Assembly: GCA_051871275.1 (NCBI GenBank)
Contig: JBJECR010000132.1
Location: 1-29,377 of the forward strand
DNA: 29,377 bases
Source: CAJUPY01 sp051871275
GTDB lineage: Bacteria > Bacteroidota > Bacteroidia > Bacteroidales > Muribaculaceae
Reading direction: 5' to 3'
Shown: in pieces, positions 14,072 through 21,079 of the stretch
Numbering within the stretch: position 1 is the stretch's first letter
Layout: each line of letters begins with the position of its first letter
Translations under genes and position numbers: made by a program
Notes under the pieces: generated by a model
Told to the model about the DNA's origin: nothing
The model's database searches: none
What the model saw: only the letters and a program-made list of their open reading frames with translations

Positions 14072-15634
14072 TTATCGGTTTAAGATTTCTTGTTTTGTGG
14101 CTTTGTGTATCTCGCGTACCATAATGCTTACTTCGGCTATGAATAGTCCGCTGAAAAGCACTACGAATATCCAGAACGTGAGTTCTACTGATGATGCGGA
14201 CACTGCGGACACTGCTGCACGAGTAGGCATCAAATCTTGTATCACCCATGGCTGGCGTCCTACTTCCGCTACAACCCATCCGGCTTCACTTACTATCCAT
14301 ACCACCGGAATTGTGAGAAGTCCTAATATATGAACGAGTTTGTTTGCCAAAAGGTTTTTGAATTTATACGCTGCGAGGAGTGCGATGATGAAGAACAGGA
14401 GCAAATAGCCGCCTCCCATCACCATGATGCGGAAAGCGTAGAATGTAAGTCCTACAGGTGGCACCGCTTGTGTAGGATTGTCGAAGTAGCCGTAGCCGAA
14501 ATGGTCAAAGTTTGCTTTGAGGCGTGCTGCGGCATCTGCTTTTGCAGCCTCGTCACCTGCAGTTGCGGCGGCATTGTAGTCGCGGAGAGCCTGATGTGCT
14601 ATTTTGCCAAGTCCTATGCGTTCCGCGTAAGAGAGATTGCGGATTGTGTCGCCTGTAGCAGTGAGTTCTATGCCGTCTATCAAGTCGTTGATACCGGGCA
14701 CGAAAGAGTTCATATCGTGGTTTGCGAGAATGGAAAGTCCGTAAGGGATATCAATGGAGAAGAGCATAGCGTCTTCATCGTTTTCCGCTGTTTTGCTCGG
14801 GTTGAGAATACCGAAGCCCACAAGGTCTTGTCCCACGCTGCCACGGTAAAGTCCTTCCATTGCCGCAAGTTTCATTGGCTGAGTTTTGGAAACTTCCACA
14901 GCGGAGCCGTCGCCTGTCCACATTGTGAGAAGTATGCCTGCCATACCTACCCAGCCGCCTATCTTTATGGAGCGTGTTGCCGCTTCCTTGTTTGTCTTTT
15001 TAAGCAGTAAGTAGCAACTTACGCCAACCACAAACACGCCGCCGAGAACCCAGCCGCTGAGTACTGTGTGGAAAAATTTGTTCATCGCTGTGGAGGAGAA
15101 TGCCACATCGCTGAAGCATACCATCACGTTTCGTGCCTGCTCGGGGTCAAATTCCATTCCGCCCGGACGTTGCATCCAAGCGTTGGCTATAAGAATCCAA
15201 AGTGCTGAAACACAAACGCCTATAGACGTGAGCCACGTTGCTGCAAGGTGAAATCCGGGGCTTACTTTTTTCCATCCGAACATCATCACGGCAAAGAATG
15301 TGGATTCCAGGAAGAATGCGAAGATGCCTTCAATTGCCAGAGGTGCACCGAAGATATCGCCTACAAACCAGCTGTAATTGGACCAGTTTGTACCGAATTC
15401 AAACTCCAGAATAATACCTGTTGCCACTCCGCAAGCGAAGTTTATGGCAAATAGTGTCATCCAGAATTTTGTGATTTTTTTCATGCTCTCTTCGCGTGTG
15501 CGATAGTAGAGCGTTTCCATAATGCCCACAATCAGGGATAAGCCTATTGTGAGAGGCACAAAAATCCAGTGCATCATCGCTGTTAGTGCGAATTGTGCCC
15601 TCGACCAGTCAACTACGCTTAATAAGTCGTCCAT
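14072..15634 (-). CDS. cydA: Cytochrome bd ubiquinol oxidase subunit I
   Basis: Carries the haems b558, b595 and d and the quinol site. At 520 aa it has the length of the long-Q-loop type. His22 in MMHWIFVPLTIG matches the haem b595 ligand. His189 in MNKFFHTVLSGWVLGG matches a b558 ligand, and RIMVMGGG holds the methionine region of b558. The Q-loop start QPMKLAAMEGLYRG keeps Lys255 and Glu260, known to matter for quinol oxidation. GRQPWVIQDLMPT is the diagnostic C-terminal motif. It lies 50 nt after the DUF4492 gene and 10 nt before cydB. The transcription unit appears to begin at the TonB receptor promoter far upstream, because no clear promoter interrupts it. Confidence 0.98.
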   Translation of the reverse strand: MDDLLSVVDWSRAQFALTAMMHWIFVPLTIGLSLIVGIMETLYYRTREESMKKITKFWMTLFAINFACGVATGIILEFEFGTNWSNYSWFVGDIFGAPLAIEGIFAFFLESTFFAVMMFGWKKVSPGFHLAATWLTSIGVCVSALWILIANAWMQRPGGMEFDPEQARNVMVCFSDVAFSSTAMNKFFHTVLSGWVLGGVFVVGVSCYLLLKKTNKEAATRSIKIGGWVGMAGILLTMWTGDGSAVEVSKTQPMKLAAMEGLYRGSVGQDLVGFGILNPSKTAENDEDAMLFSIDIPYGLSILANHDMNSFVPGINDLIDGIELTATGDTIRNLSYAERIGLGKIAHQALRDYNAAATAGDEAAKADAAARLKANFDHFGYGYFDNPTQAVPPVGLTFYAFRIMVMGGGYLLLFFIIALLAAYKFKNLLANKLVHILGLLTIPVVWIVSEAGWVVAEVGRQPWVIQDLMPTRAAVSAVSASSVELTFWIFVVLFSGLFIAEVSIMVREIHKATKQEILNR

Positions 15635-15684
15635 AAAGTTTGTGTTTTAGTTTTATGTGTTTGTTTTAATTATTATATTTTAAA

Positions 15685-15909
15685 TCAGTATCTTCTGCTT
15701 TCATCGCTCATTTCCTGACGCACTTTTGCCGCTTTTTCGCTGTCTGTGTCGCAAGTGCTGCCGAGGAAGTCCGGGAAGAAGAACAGTTTTAGTATCGCAA
15801 ATATAATAATTAATTTTATAATAATCAAAATCCACAGCTTTTTCCCTACGGTCATAGACTTAAAACCGTCGATATACATATCTGCCGCTCGGGAAAAGAA
15901 CTGTTTCAT
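15685..15909 (-). CDS. DUF4492 small membrane protein, cytochrome bd associated
   Basis: A 74-aa protein with one membrane helix (ILIIIKLIIIFAILKLFFF, residues ~27-45) between a basic-amphipathic start MKQFFSRAADMYIDGFKSM and a polar tail ending ESRRY. I recognise DUF4492, a Bacteroidota family found next to cydAB. The location and size suggest an accessory subunit comparable in role to CydX or CydS of other bacteria, but it shares no evident sequence with them; that role is an inference. It starts 12 nt after the lipoprotein gene and ends 50 nt before cydA. Confidence 0.88.
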   Translation of the reverse strand: MKQFFSRAADMYIDGFKSMTVGKKLWILIIIKLIIIFAILKLFFFPDFLGSTCDTDSEKAAKVRQEMSDESRRY

Positions 15910-15921
15910 TTGGCTTTATTT

Positions 15922-16800
15922 TTATGAGTTTTTGTCTATAATACCTTGAGTGAAAGTGTAATCCAGGTTCGCAGAAAGGTCAAATCTGCCTGCTGCGGTG
16001 AAGTTCAGGGTAAGTCCGGAGGTGATAACACCTGTTCCCACGAGGTTTGTAACTGTGTAGTCCGGCTGTTCTACAGGGCTGGAAGAGTTGCCTGTATAGA
16101 CTTTAGCTGTTTCTGCAGCGAGGGTATAGCCATCGTAGTGGAGGTTAGCGGGAATGTTAAACATCATGATGTCCATTTCCGGCATTTTATCTGCAAATTT
16201 TGCGGAATAAATGTAGAGGTTTGCATTGATAGCAGTGCCGTTGATGGTTTTTTTGTCGAAAGTCAACATGTAGTAAGTGAGGTCCGTGGTGGAAGATGCT
16301 CCGGAGTCTTTAATGCTGACTGTTGTGTTTCCAAAGTAGCAAATCGCGTTTTGGAATGTGCGTACGTTGTAGTTTGCATTCACAGTGTAGCGGATGTCAA
16401 ACACCGGGATATATTCCATACCCATGTATCTCTGACGCATACTGAAGTAGAAATTAGAGAGTGAAATGCTTGCATTCTGGTAAGAAGGCAGAGAGATTGT
16501 CACGCTGCCGTCTTGTGCGTAGCTGCAAGGCACCTCTTCCAGTTTTATAGCGTATGAAGCACCGCCGGGAGTTACCTGTATGCCGTCTATAATCAGAGTT
16601 GCGGTGGATTTTGTGATGTTTATTTCAATGTTGTATTTCACGTTTGTGAGTGCGTATGCTTCACCTGTTGTTGCATCTTCCACGTAGTTGATGCAATCAG
16701 ACAGTTGTGCCATGTAATACTGGTCGTTGTCCGTGTCACCCAAGCAAGAGGTGAGTGAGAGTGCTGCAAAGGCAGCGATAAAGAATTTTGAAATCTTCAT
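15922..16800 (-). CDS. Lipoprotein of unknown function, beta-rich
   Basis: From the chosen start the protein is 292 aa. The signal MKISKFFIAAFAALSLTSC gives Cys19, followed by LGDTDND, an acidic stretch that fits surface display in Bacteroidota. The mature part is rich in strand-forming alternations (TKSTATLIIDGIQV, SVTISLPSYQNASISLS, LTYYMLTFDKKTINGT), and the C-terminus repeats GLTLNFTAAGRFDLSANLDYTF. This resembles the calycin-like or two-domain lipoproteins of Bacteroidales, but I cannot name the family safely. The ATG at 16800 is preferred to 16863 because it gives a normal signal peptide and avoids overlap with the receptor gene. It lies 34 nt after the receptor, so the pair may handle one ligand. 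Confidence 0.78.
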   Translation of the reverse strand: MKISKFFIAAFAALSLTSCLGDTDNDQYYMAQLSDCINYVEDATTGEAYALTNVKYNIEINITKSTATLIIDGIQVTPGGASYAIKLEEVPCSYAQDGSVTISLPSYQNASISLSNFYFSMRQRYMGMEYIPVFDIRYTVNANYNVRTFQNAICYFGNTTVSIKDSGASSTTDLTYYMLTFDKKTINGTAINANLYIYSAKFADKMPEMDIMMFNIPANLHYDGYTLAAETAKVYTGNSSSPVEQPDYTVTNLVGTGVITSGLTLNFTAAGRFDLSANLDYTFTQGIIDKNS

Positions 16801-16834
16801 AATGTGTAATTTGTAGTTATTATTTTTGTTATTA

Positions 16835-19078
16835 TTATATTTCAAATCTAAGTGTTGCTCCAAACTGTGCGGGTTTGCCTTGTTGTAAAAAGTCGTTTCC
16901 TATGGAGCGGAAATAAAACACGTCGTAATTCGTATCCGTGAGGTTTTCAGCCCAGAGGCGGAGTGCGAATTGCTTCATATTCAGCGAGATTGATGCGTCT
17001 GCGGTGGCGTAGAAAGGCTGAGAGACGGAGTTTTCTTCGTCCCAATATATTTTGCCTATTCCCTGCACTCCTGCATGGAATGTTATGCTGCGGAGGAAGG
17101 AATCGGAGATGGGGAGAGTGTAGTTTCCTGCGGCATAGAAAGTGTTTTGCGGAGCGTAAGGCACGGTGTTGTCCTTAAAGTTTTGTTTGCCGTTGTCAAA
17201 CTCCACAAATTTGGCATTTGTGTAGCCGTAACTTACGTTGAAATTCAGGTTTTCGTTCGGTTTCCATGTTAGTGCCACTTCAGCACCGCAACTGCGTGTT
17301 TTGCCGGCATTTGTCATAATTCGCCCCGTAGTGGTTCCTTCCGGGAACATTGTCAGCTGCTGGTCGCGGCAGTCGATATGGAAAAAGGCTACGGAGACAT
17401 TTACGTTGCTGCCGAAGTATTTTATTCCTATTTCGTAGTTCCAACTGTATTCGGGCTTGTATGTGATGATTTTTGCCACATCGTATTTCTGAGAAAGTCC
17501 CATAAAACTCATGAGTTTCTGCTGGAGTACGTCGGAAAACATTTGCGTGTTGTAACCTCCTGCTTTATAGCCTTTTGAAACTGATGCGTATGCCACATGG
17601 CGATGTTTACCAAACTCGTAGGATACAGTGAATTTCGGTAGCAGTTCCGTGAAGTCTTGTGAGAGTTTTCCGTGGTCGTCAATCACTATAGCCTGGCGGT
17701 CGTAAAACTCTGCAGGAGTCACATTTGTGTTCCAGCGGCTGTAAGACGTGTTGGTGTAGTTGCGGTAGTCCAGTGAAACTTTTTCGTAGTCCAGCCTCAA
17801 GTCTGCCGTCAATGTTATTTTGTGGTTATCGCTGATTCTCAGGTCGTAAGCACTGCTGTGGTATAGTGCAAAACCGCGGTCGGGGAGCATAAAATCCGAG
17901 TTCAGCGGCAGTGTGCGCTCGTCCCAGCGGATTTGGTACGTGATTCCGGGGCGATTATAGTTGTTTTCTATGAGGTTGCGTATTCCGTCGTCCTTGAAAG
18001 TGACGGGAGCAATCATATTTGTGCGTTTATAAAAGCCGTAAGCCCCTGCAAGCCAAGAATAGTCTTTTGCTACCTTGCCGGACACTACAAAGTCCTGTGT
18101 CACAGCCCATTCGTGGCGTTTTTGAGAGAGTGTGAAATAACTCAGCGGCAGGAAATCCTGATCCAGCGTCATATCGTCTTTTATGTACTGGAAAGAGGTG
18201 ATAGAGGAGAAATTCACGTTGCCGATTTTTGTTCTTACTGTCAGTCCGTCGCTGAAAGTGAGACGGTTGTAGTAGCAGGTGTCGTTGTAGTTGATTTCGC
18301 TTGTTTCTGCGTATTTGTAGGGGTAGCCGCCTTGCCATGTTTGGGAGAAAGCGGCAACGTTCATCAGTTTCACATCTCCCTTTTCGTATTGTACTTTCCA
18401 GCGAGCGGAGAGTGCATCTTCCTTGTCTGCTTTTTTGCCGTTGTTCAGGTTTGTGAAAAAGCCGTCGGTGTGGTTGTAGGAGAGGGTGAGACTTGTCCCG
18501 GCGTATTCGGAAATACTTTTGTAAAGTGCTGTGGCAATGGTGGTTGTATTTCTTGAACCGTACTTTATCATTGCTTTCACTTTGTCTGCACCGATAGCCG
18601 TAGGAGTATAGACGTTTATCAGTCCGCCCATAGTGTTTCTGCCGTACATGGTGCTTTGAGGTCCGCGGTAAAGGTCAATGCGTTGAACGTCAAAAATGTC
18701 AAAGTCGTAGCTGTCTTTATTCAGAGTTGGAACGTTATCCACGTTTAGTCCCACGATAGGCTGGTCTATTCTGGCACCAAGTCCGCGAACGTAGATGGAA
18801 GATGTCATGCGGCTGCCATAGTCCGGTATATAAAAGTTCGGCGATAGTGCCGCTGCTTGTTTAATACTCTGAATATCACGGCTTTTTACGTCTTTATCGT
18901 TCAGCATAGTCACGGAAACCGGGTCATCATTACGCATATTGACGTTTTTAATCGTAGTCACCGTAACGTCGTTAAGCGTAATTATAGAATCGCTCCAGGC
19001 TTCATTGCTGTCTGAAGCTAAAGCAATAGCGGGAATCAGTGCTGCTGAAAGAAGATATTTTTTAATGCAGATGTGCAT
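16835..19078 (-). CDS. TonB-dependent outer membrane receptor
   Basis: A 747-aa outer membrane transporter. The signal peptide is MHICIKKYLLSAALIPAIALA. The TonB-box region ITLNDVTVTTIK follows, then a plug domain with SVTMLNDKDVKSRDIQ, SIYVRGLGARIDQPIVG and the plug-end signature IDLYRGPQSTMYGRNTMGG. The rest is a 22-strand-type barrel ending in LRFEI with a terminal aromatic/hydrophobic strand. It lacks the N-terminal carboxypeptidase-like domain of SusC proteins and has no SusD partner, so it resembles siderophore, haem or vitamin receptors rather than glycan importers. ATG 19078 is chosen over 19117 because the promoter -7 box lies at 19115-19122. The ligand is unknown; the cytochrome bd genes downstream make haem or iron worth testing. 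Confidence 0.93.
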   Translation of the reverse strand: MHICIKKYLLSAALIPAIALASDSNEAWSDSIITLNDVTVTTIKNVNMRNDDPVSVTMLNDKDVKSRDIQSIKQAAALSPNFYIPDYGSRMTSSIYVRGLGARIDQPIVGLNVDNVPTLNKDSYDFDIFDVQRIDLYRGPQSTMYGRNTMGGLINVYTPTAIGADKVKAMIKYGSRNTTTIATALYKSISEYAGTSLTLSYNHTDGFFTNLNNGKKADKEDALSARWKVQYEKGDVKLMNVAAFSQTWQGGYPYKYAETSEINYNDTCYYNRLTFSDGLTVRTKIGNVNFSSITSFQYIKDDMTLDQDFLPLSYFTLSQKRHEWAVTQDFVVSGKVAKDYSWLAGAYGFYKRTNMIAPVTFKDDGIRNLIENNYNRPGITYQIRWDERTLPLNSDFMLPDRGFALYHSSAYDLRISDNHKITLTADLRLDYEKVSLDYRNYTNTSYSRWNTNVTPAEFYDRQAIVIDDHGKLSQDFTELLPKFTVSYEFGKHRHVAYASVSKGYKAGGYNTQMFSDVLQQKLMSFMGLSQKYDVAKIITYKPEYSWNYEIGIKYFGSNVNVSVAFFHIDCRDQQLTMFPEGTTTGRIMTNAGKTRSCGAEVALTWKPNENLNFNVSYGYTNAKFVEFDNGKQNFKDNTVPYAPQNTFYAAGNYTLPISDSFLRSITFHAGVQGIGKIYWDEENSVSQPFYATADASISLNMKQFALRLWAENLTDTNYDVFYFRSIGNDFLQQGKPAQFGATLRFEI

Positions 19079-19114
19079 TGTGATGTTTAGAGGTTTAAAT
19101 GTCCAAATCTTCTG

Positions 19115-19145
19115 CAAATTTACTCATTATTTTTCTCATTGCAAA
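19115..19145 (-). promoter_or_regulatory. Consensus promoter of the TonB receptor-cytochrome bd unit
   Basis: Minus strand TTTG (19142-19145), a 19-nt spacer, then TAAATTTG (19115-19122), an exact fit to the Bacteroidota consensus. The start codon at 19078 would be about 30 nt into the transcript. Confidence 0.85.
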
Positions 19146-19230
19146 GTGCTGAAATAGTAATAAATCGCAATATGTCTTAATATATGCAAAATGTGTTGGC
19201 TCTAACAAGTAATGGTTCCGGAAAGGGCAT

Positions 19231-19272
19231 AAAAAAAGTCCGCTTACTCTTTTCGTCAAAGACAGTCGGACT
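19231..19272 (-). terminator. Terminator of the 6S-like RNA
   Basis: Minus strand AGTCCG (19272-19267) pairs with CGGACT (19242-19237), with a further CTTT/AAAG-type pairing inside, and the stem is followed by a run of T residues (19237-19231). It begins directly after the closing stem of the RNA. Confidence 0.8.
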
Positions 19273-19430
19273 GAGCCAAAAGGCATAATTAGTGATTCGT
19301 AAGTTGGTTAGCAACTTAAAGTGTAGAGATTATATCATACTTACATTTTTCACATCACTCCTAAGTCGCAACTAACGAACGTTTCACAACGGTGGTAATC
19401 TTGACTATTGCCTTTTCCTCAAATCCTAAG
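19231..19430 (-). ncRNA. ssrS: Rod-shaped non-coding RNA, 6S-like candidate
   Basis: On the minus strand this gap folds into one long rod of about 200 nt. The closing stem pairs AAAAGGCA (19416-19409) with TGCCTTTT (19285-19278), extended outward by GAG/CTC and inward by TAGT (19407-19404) with ACTA (19293-19290). Next, a ~24-nt single-stranded bulge opens on the 5' side (19403-19381) against almost nothing on the 3' side. An upper stem then pairs 19380-19362 with 19318-19295 and is capped by an A/T-rich loop region. A terminator follows at once. Size, closing stem, asymmetric central bubble and terminal stem match 6S RNA, which binds the sigma70-type holoenzyme. No sizeable ORF fits. A TACCTTTG box at 19491-19498 could make a longer 5' end. 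The symbol is tentative; an unrelated Bacteroidales RNA is possible. Confidence 0.6.
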
Positions 19431-19490
19431 AGTGTAAAAATTAATTAGTTTTTAAGGGTTAAGTCGTTTAGGAGTATTTTTTATTCACCG

Positions 19491-19498
19491 CAAAGGTA
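19491..19498 (-). promoter_or_regulatory. -7 box upstream of the 6S-like RNA
   Basis: Minus strand TACCTTTG, identical to the rpsO -7 box. No TTG is present at -33. A start about 7 nt downstream would add ~55-60 nt before the closing stem of the RNA. Confidence 0.5.
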
Positions 19499-19513
19499 AT
19501 ACAATTTTAATGA

Positions 19514-19536
19514 TTTTGTTATTGTGATTAACAAAA
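19514..19536. repeat. 8-bp inverted repeat between trkH and the RNA gene
   Basis: TTTTGTTA (19514-19521) and TAACAAAA (19529-19536) are perfect complements around 7 nt. It lies 34 nt after the trkH stop codon and just upstream of the -7 box at 19491-19498. It could end the trkH transcript or be an operator for the RNA promoter. Confidence 0.6.
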
Positions 19537-19569
19537 ATTAAATGTTATTAAATTTAATTTGCAAAATAC

Positions 19570-21048
19570 TTATCTTCTCCAAAAACCTGCACTGATAAGC
19601 ACGGTGATTGTGAAGAGTTCCAAACGACCGATGAGCATAATGAAAGAGAGTACCCACTTTGCAAAATCCGGGATTAAGAAATAAGTGTTCACATTGGTGA
19701 CATCGCCGCCAAGTCCGGCATTGCTGATACATGAGAATGAGGTGATGAATGCATCGGAAAGTTCTGCTCCCGAGAGAGTTATCACAAATGTGCCTATTAA
19801 AACAATCACGGCATACAGTGCGATAAATGCCATGGTTTTGTTCACGAGTTCCGGAGATACAGGTTTGCCGTTGTACGTCACGGGTACTATTGAATTGGGG
19901 TGAAGCACGCGATAAATCTCGTTTTTAATGTTTTTGAAAAGATACATCACGCGGTCCAATTTTAGTCCTCCGGTTGTGGAACCTGCACTCGAGCCGATAA
20001 ACATCAGCAAAAGGAATATCATCACTATCGGTCCGCCCCATTCATTATATCCATCCACAATGTAACCGGTTGTAGATGAAGATGATATCACCTGGAAAAA
20101 TGGGTCGATAAGTCCGTTTTCAAGATTTGTGGATTTGCCTTGGAAAAATAGAATTGCTGCAACTACAAGCCCAAAGCCTATCACGTATTTCACATAAATA
20201 CGGAATGTTTCATTTTTCCATACACCTTTGAAGTCACCAATGCTCAGACGGTAAATAAGAACGAAGTTTATACCACCGATAAACATGAAAATGCCCAAAA
20301 GAATTTTCACATAAACGGAATCCCATTGGTCTATATAGCCCGTGGTTGTGGAAAAACCGCCTGTGGACATTGTTCCCATGCCGTGGCAGATACTGTCAAA
20401 TAGCGTCATCGGGCTGAAACAAAGCAGTCCGGCAAGGAGGCATGTGAGCAGTGCGTAGCACCCCCAGAGACGTTTTGCCGTCTGGCTGATTCGCGGACGG
20501 ATTTTGTCGTGAGTGATACCTGTCACTTCGGCGTTAAACATCTGCATGCCGCCGGAGGAGTTCAGCATCGGGATTATGGAGAGGGTGAAAAGAATGATTC
20601 CCATACCGCCGAGCCACTGGATAAGGCAGCGGTAAAAAAACATTGTTTTTGTTAGTCCCGTGAGGTCGTAAAGGGTGGTGCAACCGGTGGTGGTGAAGCC
20701 GGACATGGCTTCAAAAAAGGCATCGTGGACTGTCATCTGCGTGGAGCCGGTCATGAATGGTATCATACCGAAAAATGAGAAGAATACCCACACGAATGCC
20801 GTAAGCATAAAGCCTTCGCGTTTGCCCATATCTGTGGTGCCGGAGGGCAAAAATACGTTCATCAGCAGTCCCGAGATGAATGTCACGCCGCCACCTACGG
20901 CAAATGGTACTATCTCGCTGTTTTCATTGTAAATAAGCGACACGATTATGGGGATAAGCATAAACACTCCCTCAAACATAAGCAGCAAGCCTATCACTTT
21001 GAGTGTCATAAGTATGTTTATGTGCGGTCGGCGGCGAATAGTATCCAT
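19570..21048 (-). CDS. trkH: TrkH-family potassium uptake membrane subunit
   Basis: The K+-conducting inner-membrane subunit of a Trk/Ktr system. The 492-aa protein contains the four pseudo-repeated pore segments: MSGFTTTGCTT, MGTMSTGGFSTTTG, ISSSSTTGYIV and SFSCISNAGLGG, each with the selectivity-filter glycine. The C-terminus GRLELFTITVLISAGFWRR is the usual TrkH ending. About ten to twelve hydrophobic helices are visible. The cytoplasmic NAD-binding regulator TrkA is normally needed but is not encoded in this window, so it must be elsewhere. It starts 31 nt after the M23 peptidase gene and is the last gene of the oxidoreductase-lgt run. Confidence 0.95.
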   Translation of the reverse strand: MDTIRRRPHINILMTLKVIGLLLMFEGVFMLIPIIVSLIYNENSEIVPFAVGGGVTFISGLLMNVFLPSGTTDMGKREGFMLTAFVWVFFSFFGMIPFMTGSTQMTVHDAFFEAMSGFTTTGCTTLYDLTGLTKTMFFYRCLIQWLGGMGIILFTLSIIPMLNSSGGMQMFNAEVTGITHDKIRPRISQTAKRLWGCYALLTCLLAGLLCFSPMTLFDSICHGMGTMSTGGFSTTTGYIDQWDSVYVKILLGIFMFIGGINFVLIYRLSIGDFKGVWKNETFRIYVKYVIGFGLVVAAILFFQGKSTNLENGLIDPFFQVISSSSTTGYIVDGYNEWGGPIVMIFLLLMFIGSSAGSTTGGLKLDRVMYLFKNIKNEIYRVLHPNSIVPVTYNGKPVSPELVNKTMAFIALYAVIVLIGTFVITLSGAELSDAFITSFSCISNAGLGGDVTNVNTYFLIPDFAKWVLSFIMLIGRLELFTITVLISAGFWRR

Positions 21049-21079
21049 AGTTTGTTGCTTTTTCCTTTGCTGTTTTGTC

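Noticed and set aside
14330..15010. 226-codon plus-strand reading frame opposite cydA
   Set aside because: It is antisense to conserved CydA motifs and its peptide is Cys/His/Val-rich low-quality sequence with no domain. The same applies to plus-strand frames at 241-660, 11715-12344, 15946-16464, 17933-18556 and 21593-22180.
16835..19078. SusC-type glycan transporter
   Set aside because: There is no carboxypeptidase-like N-terminal extension, length is below SusC size, and no SusD partner gene follows.
19079..19430. Cobalamin or other riboswitch controlling the TonB receptor
   Set aside because: No B12-box-like GCCACTG element is seen. The structured RNA has its own terminator and the receptor has a separate consensus promoter between the two, so a cis role is unlikely.
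19231..19430. RNase P RNA, tmRNA or SRP RNA
   Set aside because: GAGGAAAAGG at the closing stem resembles the RNase P start only superficially. The conserved RNase P core, the tmRNA tRNA-like ends with a tag frame, and the SRP GGAAG-type tetraloop domain are all missing.
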